A stretch of DNA of 64,000 bases from Nonomuraea harbinensis (GTDB lineage: Bacteria > Actinomycetota > Actinomycetes > Streptosporangiales > Streptosporangiaceae), in NCBI RefSeq assembly GCF_019396385.1, contig NZ_JAHKRN010000021.1, positions 1 through 64,000 of the forward strand, in the 5' to 3' direction. The position numbers and the translations under genes were made by a program. The stretch's first letter is position 1; every line of letters begins with the position of its first letter. The notes beneath the pieces are model-generated. The model was given only the letters and a program-made list of their open reading frames with translations, made no database searches and was not told the DNA's origin. Positions 1 through 7,415 of this stretch are shown here, one piece after another.

Positions 1-99
1 GACCGAGGGGTGCGCGGCCTTCCACGCCGTGATCACCGGCTCGATCAGGGCCCACCGCTCATCGGATAAGTCCGTCGCGTACGGCTTGCGTTCACTCAC
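1..99 (-). CDS. IS5-type transposase, N-terminal part (cut by window edge)
   Basis: The reverse strand from a GTG at 99 reads VSERKPYATDLSDERWALIEP and continues off the window start. The SERKxYxxDLSDxxWALIEP opening is the hallmark of IS5/IS1182-like transposases of actinomycetes. Only about 33 residues are visible, so the catalytic DDE domain cannot be judged and I cannot say whether the element is intact. It marks the left edge of an accessory region containing other mobile-element debris. Confidence 0.75.
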   Translation of the reverse strand, partial: MSERKPYATDLSDERWALIEPVITAWKAAHPSV

Positions 100-210
100 C
101 CGGCTATCTCAACACGTCCACGCTCACCAGCCGGGCATAACGCTACAGATTCACTCGATCACACTACGACATCACGGGCATAGGCTCACGGATCGTCCTC
201 TGAGAAGGGA

Positions 211-480
211 TTGCCGGATCTCACTGCTGCCGTGCACTGGCTCATCGACGACACCTTCATCGACCAACACGGCGCACGAGCACTGATCCCCCACCTTTTC
301 GTTGATCAGCGAGAAGCCGACCTCGTCCAGATGGTGGTGGACGCCCTCTTGCGCGTTCTCGATGACCTCGGCCCTACCGCTCCAGACAACGCCTATCTCG
401 ACCATCCTGAGTGGATCAACGTCCTGAACTCGGCCGGCGTCGCTTACCTCGCCTTGTCCTCCGGCAAGCCAAGGTCGTGA
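211..480 (+). CDS. Small SCO4402-like hypothetical protein
   Basis: An 89-residue, mostly helical acidic protein. The order of features (VHWLIDDTFIDQHG, then LFVDQREADLVQMVVDAL, then DHPEWINVLNSAGVAYLAL) resembles the small SCO4402-type family common in Streptomyces, whose function is unknown; the resemblance is from memory of the family, not a search. The TTG at 211 sits directly against a purine-rich stretch, too close for a good ribosome site, so GTG at 232 is an alternative start. It stands alone between an IS remnant and a zinc-ribbon gene. Confidence 0.5.
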   Translation: MPDLTAAVHWLIDDTFIDQHGARALIPHLFVDQREADLVQMVVDALLRVLDDLGPTAPDNAYLDHPEWINVLNSAGVAYLALSSGKPRS

Positions 481-570
481 TGGAACTTCGCGCAACGCCC
501 TTGTACATAGGAGCGTCAGGCAGGCGGCCGGCGTGCGCGCGGTGCGCCGATACTCACGTAGCCTGGCGGC

Positions 571-918
571 ATGTGCCGGTATAGCGCGGACACCTACAAG
601 GTCCACTACGTGTGTTTGCCTTGCCGTGTGACTACCAAGCGACGCCCGGAGCAGCGACCCCAGCTCTGTAATCGCTGCCAGGAGCACATGATTGACGCGG
701 GGCGAGACTTCGCTGCACCACGTCGGCGTGATAGCCCGGCTTGGCGAGCGTTGGGTGCCGTCCTGTACGCCGGCTTGGACTTCCACTCGTGCGGTTGCGG
801 GGGTCCGGGCTTTCGCCCGCGGACGCCCCGACAGGTCCGGGAACGCCTCCAGGTAGCGGGCCGTCGGGGGATTCCTGCACGGGACGCCATCGCTCTGTCT
901 GATCCGTACGAGGCGTGA
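571..918 (+). CDS. Small zinc-ribbon protein
   Basis: A 115-residue protein with two cysteine pairs near the N-terminus (CLPC at about 16-19 and CNRC at about 33-36) that should form a zinc ribbon, followed by AAPRRRDSPAWRAL and a second cluster (CGCGGPGFRPRT) near residue 74. This arrangement is typical of a widespread actinobacterial family often mislabelled deoxyxylulose-5-phosphate synthase; it has no such enzyme domain. Function is unknown; nucleic-acid or protein binding is the usual role of such ribbons. Starts at ATG 571; ends PYEA at 918. Confidence 0.7.
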   Translation: MCRYSADTYKVHYVCLPCRVTTKRRPEQRPQLCNRCQEHMIDAGRDFAAPRRRDSPAWRALGAVLYAGLDFHSCGCGGPGFRPRTPRQVRERLQVAGRRGIPARDAIALSDPYEA

Positions 919-1033
919 AACCTTAGGTCGCAGGCTGATCGTCGTGCAATTGGCCAGGGTTGACGAGGGGTCAATCATGGTCACTCGCGACCGGGTTTCC
1001 GCCCAGCTCAGAGCCCTCACGTGCGGTGATCCG

Positions 1034-1079
1034 TGCAGTTCCCAAGCTGACAGCGCGGTTCGATTCCCGTCACCCGCTC
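1034..1079 (+). pseudogene. tRNA-Gly(CCC)-like 3' relic
   Basis: The stretch holds an anticodon-loop-like TTCCCAA (1039-1045), a T-loop TTCGATT (1059-1065) and a CACCCGC acceptor-like 3' strand (1071-1077) followed by TC. This is the 3' half of an actinobacterial tRNA-Gly with CCC anticodon. The T-stem is one base short and no D-arm or proper 5' acceptor strand precedes it, so it cannot be a working tRNA. Such 3' fragments are usually left at attachment sites of integrative elements. Confidence 0.6.
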
Positions 1080-1087
1080 TCGATGTG

Positions 1088-1126
1088 AAAGCCCAGGTCG
1101 ACCGAGGGATTCGGGACCTGGGCTTT
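1088..1126 (+). terminator. Hairpin terminator after tRNA relic
   Basis: A perfect 12-bp stem, AAAGCCCAGGTC (1088-1099) with GACCTGGGCTTT (1115-1126), around a 15-nt loop. It lies about 10 nt after the tRNA-Gly relic, as terminators do behind actinobacterial tRNA genes. Confidence 0.75.
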
Positions 1127-1412
1127 GATCTTGTACGGGCTTGATTTCGCTATCAAGCGGCGCCTGCGGCCTGGGGCCGGTCACGGCGCGAGCGCCGGGC
1201 TGGGCATCGCCGTAGCGCGGCCCCGCCATATCCGATGTCGCCCACCGATTCCCGCGGCACGCCGCCGCTAGGCCGCCCTTCAGTGACCGCTACGTTGACC
1301 TGCTGATACCTCGGATCGAAGCAATCCGCTACGGTCCGATTGACCACTCGGCCTCAAGAAGACGCTCCCGGCGATTAACGCCCCTATCAGCCACTATGCC
1401 AACCTCTACGCC
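1127..1412. other. Intergenic stretch without a recognisable gene
   Basis: I see no convincing coding region, RNA or repeat between the terminator and the acetyltransferase start at 1413. Confidence 0.5.
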
Positions 1413-1976
1413 ATGCACATCAGATCCGGTACCAAAGACGACGCTGAGCACATCGCAGAGCTCCACACTCGTAGCTGGATGACCGCCTATGCCGAGATCA
1501 TGCCCGCCAGCTGTCTGGATGGGCCCCTGCTCGACGAGCGCAAGGCCATGTGGAGTACGCGGCTCGCCACTGTCACTGCGGAACAGGATCACAGCCGCTG
1601 CCTGCTCGTTGCTGTCGATGACAACGCCCTCCTGGGGTTCGCCTATCTCGCCGTCGCAACCGACGGGCGCCTTTTGCTCGACAACCTGCACGTCCAGCCG
1701 GAGCGCAAGCAGTCCGGCATCGGCCGCCAACTCGTCTACCACGCTTTTGGCTGGGCCTCCGAACAACACTCTGACAAGACGATCTACCTGGAGGTGTTGC
1801 GCGACAACGTCGTCGCGATCACCTTCTACCGGCGCCTCGGTGGCCGGCCCACCAAAGAGTTCATAGAACGCTTCCCCGCAGGATTCGAACTACCCGTCGT
1901 CGAGTACACATGGGGTCCTGACATCGTCCGAACCCTTGCTGACGACCGTTCCACCACCGATCGGCTCGCCTCCTAG
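1413..1976 (+). CDS. GNAT family N-acetyltransferase
   Basis: A 187-residue GNAT-fold enzyme expected to transfer an acetyl group from acetyl-CoA to an amine. The N-terminal beta1-alpha1 (MHIRSGTKDDAEHIAELH), the central LLLDNLHVQPERKQSGIGRQL acetyl-CoA pyrophosphate loop (Q-x-x-G-I-G form) at about 90-110 and the late LEVLRDNVVAITFYRRLG segment are all present, so it looks intact. Substrate unknown. It is the first of three unrelated GNAT genes scattered in this eroded region, each with its own upstream sequence and no operon partner. Confidence 0.9.
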   Translation: MHIRSGTKDDAEHIAELHTRSWMTAYAEIMPASCLDGPLLDERKAMWSTRLATVTAEQDHSRCLLVAVDDNALLGFAYLAVATDGRLLLDNLHVQPERKQSGIGRQLVYHAFGWASEQHSDKTIYLEVLRDNVVAITFYRRLGGRPTKEFIERFPAGFELPVVEYTWGPDIVRTLADDRSTTDRLAS

Positions 1977-2004
1977 AAGCCTCCGGTTGGGTCGCTCTGG
2001 CTCC

Positions 2005-2040
2005 GGGATGATCAGTCGGGCGGGGTGCGCGTCGCGCGGG
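2005..2040 (+). repeat. Dispersed ~36-bp repeat, copy A
   Basis: Reads GGGATGATCAGTCGGGCGGG followed by TGCGCGTCGCGCGGG. Two related copies lie at 3392-3428 and 6161-6195. Each sits in a gap beside a small single-gene unit of the left accessory region. Nature unknown. Confidence 0.4.
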
Positions 2041-2118
2041 AAACACCGGGTCGCGGGTTGATCGCCGGGCCATTAGCGGGCCCGGGTCGGCAGGAATCGG
2101 GGCGATAACATCACGATC

Positions 2119-2631
2119 ATGGTGGGCTGGGAGATTCGGTCGGCTTCGGTGGCGGACGTCGAGATGGTGGCCGAGTTGCGGGCCGTGGTGCTGAGGCCGG
2201 ATCTCGAGCGGCTCGGGCGGTACGACGAACAACGTGTACGACAGCGGTTGCGGGATGGGTTCACCCCAGCGCACACCTGGATGATCGAGGTGGATGGCGC
2301 GTCGGCCGGCTGTGTGGCGCTGCGGCCGGCCAAGGACACTTACTGGCTGGAGCACTTCTACCTGGACCCGGATTCGCAGGGCAGGGGCATCGGCACTGCC
2401 GTTCTGAGCAGGCTGTTGGAGTGGTGCGACCGCGAAGGCGCCGTGGTTCGGTTGAACGTGCTGCAGGGCAGTTCGGCCCGCCAGTTGTACGAGCGACATG
2501 GGTTCACGGCCGAGACCGAGGACGAGGTGGACGTCTTCATGGTGCGCCACCCTTCTTCGCCTGGCGATCACCCGGCGGAAACCAGGCCGGGCGGATCAGA
2601 CTCACGCCCTCGGCTCTGTTTCACACCGTGA
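2119..2631 (+). CDS. GNAT family N-acetyltransferase
   Basis: A 170-residue GNAT protein. It opens with WEIRSASVADVEMVAELR, has the acetyl-CoA loop YLDPDSQGRGIGTAVL near residue 80-95 (Q-G-R-G-I-G, canonical) and the LNVLQGSSARQLYERHGF segment. The last ~30 residues after VFMVRHP are low complexity, rich in P, G and S, and may be read-through beyond the family's normal end. Substrate unknown. Monocistronic; a tRNA-Gly relic begins about 65 nt downstream. Confidence 0.88.
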   Translation: MVGWEIRSASVADVEMVAELRAVVLRPDLERLGRYDEQRVRQRLRDGFTPAHTWMIEVDGASAGCVALRPAKDTYWLEHFYLDPDSQGRGIGTAVLSRLLEWCDREGAVVRLNVLQGSSARQLYERHGFTAETEDEVDVFMVRHPSSPGDHPAETRPGGSDSRPRLCFTP

Positions 2632-2697
2632 CAGGTACGGCTTCTCGCGTGCACATGAAGGAGCTCTACTTCGGCAGCGTCGCGCTCCGAGTCGACA

Positions 2698-2725
2698 CAG
2701 CGCGGGTTCGATTCCCGTCGCCCGC
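2698..2725 (+). pseudogene. tRNA-Gly-like 3' relic, second copy
   Basis: Contains the T-arm GCGGGTTCGATTCCCGT followed by the acceptor-like CGCCCGC, the same 3' end as the relic at 1034-1079, and is again followed at once by a hairpin terminator. No anticodon arm or 5' half precedes it. The two relics bracket a 1.6-kb segment holding two acetyltransferase genes, as attL/attR remnants would. Confidence 0.5.
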
Positions 2726-2740
2726 CCGCTCTCAACGCGA

Positions 2741-2769
2741 AAAGCCAGAGGGGTTCCCGACCTGGCTTT
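2741..2769 (+). terminator. Hairpin terminator after second tRNA relic
   Basis: Stem AAAGCCAG (2741-2748) with CTGGCTTT (2762-2769), loop of 13 nt; same position relative to the tRNA relic as the terminator at 1088-1126. Confidence 0.6.
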
Positions 2770-2817
2770 CGATCAAGCCCCTCAACAGTTGCTACCGCCC
2801 GCTCGGATCAATCGGAT

Positions 2818-3297
2818 CTACATCAGCACCACCCGGTCAGCGTCGACATCGAACCCGAGATCCGGATGGTCGGGAGATCCCTCCGCACTCATCAACACGG
2901 ACTTCCCGAGACGCCGTCCGAGCAGGCAGAAGAAATCCACGAGGACGTCCAGCCGCTCCTGCCCCTGCAACTCTCTGAGATCGACGTCGAAGTCGATCGA
3001 CTCGGTTCGGTACATGCGGAAGATGACCAGCATGTCGAGGGCCAGACAGACTCTTAGCTCAGGCACTCCGTCGGCATAGGCAGCCACGGCCATGTCAGCA
3101 GCCGAAGTGAGCTCCATCGGCTCGCCACCCACCGAGTAGGCGTACTGCCAACCCTGCTCCCGAAGGAGATCCAGCAGGACCTGCCAGTCCTCGAGAGCCG
3201 TTCCCTCTACGACAACGTCAGGCAACGCTCCGTTGACCTCAGGGTCGAAGAGGACCTTCACGTCATCCCACAGCAGGTCAGGCACAGCACTCATCAT
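2818..3297 (-). CDS. Hypothetical acidic protein
   Basis: A 159-residue acidic protein without signal peptide or membrane segment. It contains alternating beta and helix runs (DVVVEGTALEDWQVLLDLL, DFDVDLRELQGQERLDVLVDFF, DLGFDVDADRVVLM) reminiscent of small immunity or SUKH-like folds, but I do not recognise a family. Starts at ATG 3297 (or the adjacent ATG at 3294). No operon partner; convergent with the tRNA-relic/terminator region. Confidence 0.6.
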   Translation of the reverse strand: MMSAVPDLLWDDVKVLFDPEVNGALPDVVVEGTALEDWQVLLDLLREQGWQYAYSVGGEPMELTSAADMAVAAYADGVPELRVCLALDMLVIFRMYRTESIDFDVDLRELQGQERLDVLVDFFCLLGRRLGKSVLMSAEGSPDHPDLGFDVDADRVVLM

Positions 3298-3391
3298 CCC
3301 TCCAGAACGCGCCTTCGGTGGGGGACTCCGGTTCCGGGGTGATCGCCGCGTGGCCCTGGCGCGCTTCCCCTTCGGCAGGTCGACGGCAGAC

Positions 3392-3428
3392 GGGGTGATC
3401 AGGCGGGCGGTGAGCGCGCGTCGCGCGG
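3392..3428 (+). repeat. Dispersed ~36-bp repeat, copy B
   Basis: GGGGTGATCAGGCGGGCGGT followed by GAGCGCGCGTCGCGCGG. Related to copies at 2005-2040 and 6161-6195; it lies 13 nt before the hypothetical gene at 3441. Confidence 0.4.
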
Positions 3429-3440
3429 CAGGATGGACCC

Positions 3441-3824
3441 ATGCCGCCCCCCAACGAAGACGAGGCGATGCTCAGGGGAGCCTGGAGACTCCTGCGGGAC
3501 GCTCTGGGACATCTGGCCTGGTCTGCCCCCGATCAGATCGCCTGGCTCGGATCCGTGATGCACCCTGATGAACTGGCCCTGGATTACGATCACGCGTACC
3601 GGGTGTCGTGGATGCCCAGGGAAGCCGGGTGGATCAGAGACGAACTGTCACGACTTCTCGCCGAGATCGATCAGCTCACCGCCGAGCTGACAGAGGAAGG
3701 CCCGGCGCCATGGAGCGCCGAGGGGCTGCAAAGCCATCCCACATGGCAGCGCCTGAGAGTTCTGGCCTGCCAGGCTCTGGCACTTATGCCCCCAATCCCC
3801 TGGGATGGCGATCCGGACTCCTGA
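3441..3824 (+). CDS. Hypothetical helical protein
   Basis: A 127-residue soluble protein, tryptophan-rich (about ten Trp) and mostly helical, with no recognisable domain. A possible coiled stretch, IRDELSRLLAEIDQLTAEL, lies around residues 64-82. ATG at 3441 follows the dispersed repeat copy B, so its promoter may lie inside that repeat. I cannot assign a function. Confidence 0.55.
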   Translation: MPPPNEDEAMLRGAWRLLRDALGHLAWSAPDQIAWLGSVMHPDELALDYDHAYRVSWMPREAGWIRDELSRLLAEIDQLTAELTEEGPAPWSAEGLQSHPTWQRLRVLACQALALMPPIPWDGDPDS

Positions 3825-4260
3825 TCGCTGGGCCATGAGCGAGCCATTAACAGGGGTAATGAAGGGGCACTCGCGGCCACTCAGGGCCGGCTTTCAGCGC
3901 CTCGGGGCGTCCTGTCAGGCCCTTCGTTCTTTCAGTAGACGCGCCGTCCTCTCGCCAGCCGGCACGGCTGCGAACCTGATCGGCTCGTTCAAGATGCGGA
4001 AGGTCCTGGTGGTCACCGACCGGCCGCAGGGCACCTCGTTGAGGATCGATGACCAACGCGCTTCCGAGGGCCGGATCCTCAGGCTTCCGCGTCCACTGTG
4101 CGCCCGATCTCGGTCTCGGCGCCGCCGCACGGCCCAGCGTCGCGGACCCCGGCCGCGCATGTCGCTTGAGGCTGGTCATGGCCGGGGCCGCACTCGGGCC
4201 GTGCACCGACCACCACCCGCCGCACCGAGTCACTCGCCGTTCTGGGGCCACGCCGCCTGC
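3825..4260. other. Gap of about 435 bp without a supported gene
   Basis: Open frames here are GC-rich noise with Arg/Pro/Gly-dominated composition. I see no hairpin terminator, tRNA or mobile-element end. Confidence 0.5.
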
Positions 4261-4506
4261 CTACTCTCCCTCTTCATCAGAGGACCGCGCGATCATTCCG
4301 TAAGGCGCCAGCAGAAAGACCTGGGGTGAAAGACGTTCCATGTCCCCGCGCCTGCCGAACACCAGGCCGGCGGCGAAGTCCACGAACTGCTTGGCCTCGC
4401 TGTCGGGCAGCTTGGTGAGGTCCATCACGACAGGAGTACCGGTGCGAAAGAAGTGGCCCACCTGGATTGCCTCGTTGTAGTCCCGAGGACACAGCGTCTT
4501 GATCAC
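4261..4506 (-). CDS. Minimal SepF-like protein
   Basis: The reading LCPRDYNEAIQVGHFFRTGTP followed by VVMDLTKLPDSEAKQFVDFAAG and VFGRRGDMERLSPQVFLLAP is the SepF core (DUF552), which in Gram-positives tethers FtsZ to the membrane and remodels filaments. GTG at 4506 is preceded by GGTGGAGG at good spacing; an earlier in-frame GTG at 4521 lacks this. The product is then about 81 residues: only the core domain, without the N-terminal amphipathic membrane-binding helix and linker of normal 140-210-residue SepF. It stands alone, not in the division cluster, so it is probably an accessory paralogue or an N-terminally shortened relic. Confidence 0.75.
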   Translation of the reverse strand: MIKTLCPRDYNEAIQVGHFFRTGTPVVMDLTKLPDSEAKQFVDFAAGLVFGRRGDMERLSPQVFLLAPYGMIARSSDEEGE

Positions 4507-4529
4507 TGGACATGCCTCCACCTCACGAC

Positions 4530-4995
4530 GACATCAAGCCACCTATACAGCTACAGCACCGGACCACACCACCCTCACAATCGCCTGATCACCGCACAGG
4601 GTCGAGGGCGATCGACGGCCTGGGCCTCGTGCCTCAGCCCACCGGGCACCGTCGTGACGAGGGAGCGGCCTCCCGCGCCCGCTACGTGCCCGTCAGGAGA
4701 GCGACCAAGCGCCCGCGCGAGCCACGTACTCATACCTTCCGTACTATGACGCCCGCTGTACGGACGAAGCTCTCCACCGCCGCACGGACTTCCGGAGGAT
4801 GGGGCGGCGAGGGTGTTGCCAGTGTGTCGGTGGCCATGAAGTGGAAGCCGTCGTTTCCGCTTCCACCTGCGCGTTCTTCGGCGAGAGTGCTGCCAGTTCG
4901 TCCCCACCGTAGGCTCGTTCACGCTGTGCCCCGCTCACTCAGAGACCTGAGGGCGCCGGCACTCCGGCGTTGAGCCATGACGTAACCACTATGTC
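4530..4995. other. Gap of about 465 bp, at most a gene fragment
   Basis: No supported gene. On the minus strand 4837-4730 a 35-codon frame begins MATDTLATPSPPHPPEVRAA and continues as a helix; it could be a gene remnant but is too short to assign. Confidence 0.4.
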
Positions 4996-5386
4996 TCAGA
5001 GGTCCCCGAGGGAGCGTCTGGCGTTGTCGATGAGTTCCTTGTACGTGATGACCTCAACCCGGTTCACGTGCGTGTTGAACGTCCGGAGTGCTTGACAGGT
5101 ACCGGCCTGGTTGCCGCAAGTCGGGATGAGGTGCAGCCGAAGGAGGCCCTTATAGAGCTGGACAGTCTTTGGACGCAGGCCAGGCCGCTCATCGATCCAG
5201 TCCGAGCCGTACACCTTGAACGTGATCTTCCCGAGGTTCGGGTTCGACCAGTCCCCTTCTTGGATCTCGATCTCTTTCTTCGACAGCCAGATCTCCGCCT
5301 CTCGTTTGGTCGCGAAGGTGGAGAGTGCCGGACGGTCGTCTGACGATGCGGAAGACCTCCCCGAACGTGCAGGCGTGGGGGCGCAC
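4996..5386 (-). pseudogene. Broken tyrosine integrase fused to a Shedu-like C-terminal tail
   Basis: One frame (about 5345-5110) reads TFATKREAEIWLSKKEIEIQ, then KITFKVYGSDWIDERPGLRP and LYKGLLRLHLIPT: the arm-binding and SAM-like core-binding domains of an actinophage-type tyrosine recombinase. A second frame just upstream holds FGEVFRIVRRPSG, the usual N-terminus, so there is a frameshift. The catalytic domain (R..HxxR..Y) is absent; after LIPTCGNQ the frame passes into FNTHVNRVEVITYKELIDNA and ends RRSLGDL, which resembles the C-terminus of DUF4263 (Shedu, SduA) proteins. A deletion seems to have joined two decayed genes. The integrase part is well supported, the Shedu part moderately. Confidence 0.7.
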
Positions 5387-5630
5387 GTCACCTCGATCAG
5401 GATTTGGCTCTGTCGCCCCATTGCATGATTTGAAGGAAGGTCCTGGGCGCGGTCATCGGATTCACTGAGATCGCGTTCGACCAGGTGGCACCTCGCGCGG
5501 ACCGCCATGCCGAAGGGCGCGGCTCTGACGGCGACGGCTGACATGTCCCGCGCCCCAAGATCCGGCGAGGTAGGCTCCAGGCCAATGACGCGATCTTGGT
5601 GTACGAACGCGTCACAAGGGAGGTGACGCG

Positions 5631-6155
5631 ATGAGCACGCTTGAGGTACGACTGCGGCCGGTGACAGAGGACGATCTCGCCATGTTCCGGCGTTTCGCCA
5701 CGGAGCCGGGATTGATCGGGCTGGACTGGACAGGGTTCCGCGATGCGCAGGCCCCGGCGCGACGCTACGCTACCGACGGTTACCTAGGCGAAGCTGACAG
5801 CAGGGTCATGGTCGAGGTCGATGGCACGGCCGCGGGCTTGATGAGCTGGTCGGCGCGAGGGTTCGGGGTCTCCCGATACTGGGAGATAGGGATCGCCCTG
5901 CTTCCGGACTGGCGCGGGCGCGGCATCGGCTGGCGCGCTCAGGCGATGCTGTGCGACTACCTGTTCACTCACACCCCAGCCGAGCGGATCCAAGCGTCCA
6001 CCCACCCGGAGAACATCGCAGAGCAGAAGTCGTTGGAGAAGGCCGGCTTCACACTGGAGGGCGTCCTACGCGCGGTGGAGTTCCGTGCCGGTCAGTGGCG
6101 TGACGGCTGGATGTACAGCAGACTGCGGAACGATCCGCCTCCGGCGACTCATTGA
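5631..6155 (+). CDS. GNAT family N-acetyltransferase (RimJ/RimL-like)
   Basis: A 174-residue acetyltransferase of the RimJ/RimL type: RLRPVTEDDLAMFRRFATEP at the N-terminus, the acetyl-CoA loop LLPDWRGRGIGWRAQAML around residues 85-103 and the diagnostic AEKIQAxTxxxNxAxQxxLEKAGF-like segment (RIQASTHPENIAEQKSLEKAGF split over residues ~117-138). ATG 5631 has a clear GGGAGGTG ribosome site at good spacing. The family acetylates N-terminal alpha-amines of ribosomal proteins or small amines; the substrate here is unknown. Monocistronic. Confidence 0.9.
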   Translation: MSTLEVRLRPVTEDDLAMFRRFATEPGLIGLDWTGFRDAQAPARRYATDGYLGEADSRVMVEVDGTAAGLMSWSARGFGVSRYWEIGIALLPDWRGRGIGWRAQAMLCDYLFTHTPAERIQASTHPENIAEQKSLEKAGFTLEGVLRAVEFRAGQWRDGWMYSRLRNDPPPATH

Positions 6156-6160
6156 GCGAC

Positions 6161-6195
6161 GGGGTGATCGGGCAGGCCCGGGTGCGCGCCGCATC
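6161..6195 (+). repeat. Dispersed ~36-bp repeat, copy C
   Basis: GGGGTGATCGGGCAGGCCCG followed by GGTGCGCGCCGCATC; related to copies A (2005) and B (3392) and located just after the GNAT gene that ends at 6155. Confidence 0.35.
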
Positions 6196-6265
6196 CCGTC
6201 GTTGGCGACTGTGCCTTCTGCTGGCCGCTGTGGCATAGGACCGTCTCCACGCTTTCAGTGGATGG

Positions 6266-6559
6266 TCATCGTGCGGGACGTCGGCGCATCTTGATGTCGC
6301 GCATGTCGGTCACCGCGACACGCAGGACGTCGTACGCCTGACCGTAGGCGTCGAGCGCCGCGAGGGCGCGCCGGGTGGCGTCCTGCTCGCCGTCGTCCGG
6401 CCCGGCCGGCACCTGGCAGCGGAATGTGAAAGTGGACAGGGTGCCGTCGTGGGTGAAGGCGCCCCGCTCGGTGAAGCCCACCTCGGACGCGGCGAGTACG
6501 GCCGCGCGGCCGGCCTCGTCGAGATCGCCGAACTTGCCGGAGATGATCACTCTGAACAC
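6266..6559 (-). CDS. DUF6204 family protein
   Basis: A 97-residue protein beginning MFRVIISGKFGDLDEAGRAA and carrying FTHDGTLSTFTFRCQVP, the conserved pattern of the small actinobacterial DUF6204 family (alpha/beta, no known activity). It follows the TetR gene on the same strand with a 13-nt overlap, so both are probably one transcript and the TetR protein may control both. Confidence 0.75.
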   Translation of the reverse strand: MFRVIISGKFGDLDEAGRAAVLAASEVGFTERGAFTHDGTLSTFTFRCQVPAGPDDGEQDATRRALAALDAYGQAYDVLRVAVTDMRDIKMRRRPAR

Positions 6560-7200
6560 TGTGGGTCCTTTCTGACGGCGTAGGTGAGGATGTGGCCGCC
6601 GAGCAGTTCCTCGGCCGCGTCGAGGATGCCGAGGACGGCCGCGGCGATGGTGTCGGGCTCCTCCCCGATGGCCGTCCGCCTGCCGATCTCGGTGTACACG
6701 AGGGAGTGCAGGGCGCCGACCTGCCAGGCCACCACGCGGGGTAGCGGGGCGGTGGGGGACGCGCCGGTCTCCTCGGCGAGTACGGCGGCGAGCGCGTCGG
6801 TCATCTGCCGGCCGAGGTCCTCAAGCCGGGCTGTCAGCGTGGGCGCGGCCCGCATCATCTCGAAGACCCGGCCGAATCCGTCGGTCAGGCCGAGCCTGCG
6901 GTCGCGGCGCTGCACCTCGTCGCGCAGAGTGCGCAGCACGGCCGGTACGGCGGCTTCGCCGGGCCGGCGGTCGCGCACCATGTCGGCGAGCCGTTGGGGG
7001 GACGCCTCGTCGGGCGGCAGGACGAGGTTTTCTTTCGTCTCGAAGTAGTTGTAGATGGTGTTGGCCGACACTCCGGCGGCGGTGGCGACCTCGGTGATGG
7101 TGACGTGCTCGAAGCCCCGCTCGACGAACAGCCGGATGGCTGTCTCCCTGATGTGCCGCCGGCTCTCGCGTTTCTTGCGTGCCCGTAGCCCTTCCGACAT
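6547..7200 (-). CDS. TetR family transcriptional regulator
   Basis: A 217-residue TetR regulator. The N-terminal DNA-binding domain is complete (RRHIRETAIRLFVERGFEHV, TITEVATAAGVSANTIYNYF, ETKENLV, residues ~12-60), followed by a helical ligand-binding region with a TetR_C-like AAVLGILDAAEELLGG end. It starts at ATG 7200 and overlaps the DUF6204 gene. A GACTC-N8-GAGTC inverted repeat 17 nt before the start is a candidate autoregulatory operator. Ligand unknown. Confidence 0.9.
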   Translation of the reverse strand: MSEGLRARKKRESRRHIRETAIRLFVERGFEHVTITEVATAAGVSANTIYNYFETKENLVLPPDEASPQRLADMVRDRRPGEAAVPAVLRTLRDEVQRRDRRLGLTDGFGRVFEMMRAAPTLTARLEDLGRQMTDALAAVLAEETGASPTAPLPRVVAWQVGALHSLVYTEIGRRTAIGEEPDTIAAAVLGILDAAEELLGGHILTYAVRKDPQCSE

Positions 7201-7415
7201 GAGAAAACTTTAAGCAGACTCTATATTTGGAGTCCACTGGATTTTCTGTCCGGGCCGCTGCCGGTATGGCTGAGGTGGGCGGTGTTGTCGTACGACTCGT
7301 TGAGGGGCGAACGGATTGTCCGGCCCTGTGTCATCGGGTGACGGCAGAAGGACTCCCGAGCAAGCCTGTCGCGGGAGCAGTGGACGCCTGCGGATCGGGC
7401 CTTGCCACCTGCAAC
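7201..7415. other. Intergenic region between TetR and antitoxin genes
   Basis: Apart from the inverted repeat at 7217-7234, I see nothing coding or structured here. Confidence 0.4.
7217..7234. promoter_or_regulatory. Candidate TetR operator
   Basis: Inverted repeat GACTC (7217-7221), 8-nt A/T-rich spacer, GAGTC (7230-7234), lying 17 nt upstream of the TetR start codon in an A+T-rich pocket. Its place fits autoregulation; no experiment supports it. Confidence 0.45.

Noticed and set aside
1413..6155. Possible integron-like cassette array of acetyltransferases
   Set aside because: Three GNAT genes and a dispersed repeat are suggestive, but there is no integron integrase, no attC-type structure and the genes are not uniformly oriented with the hypotheticals.
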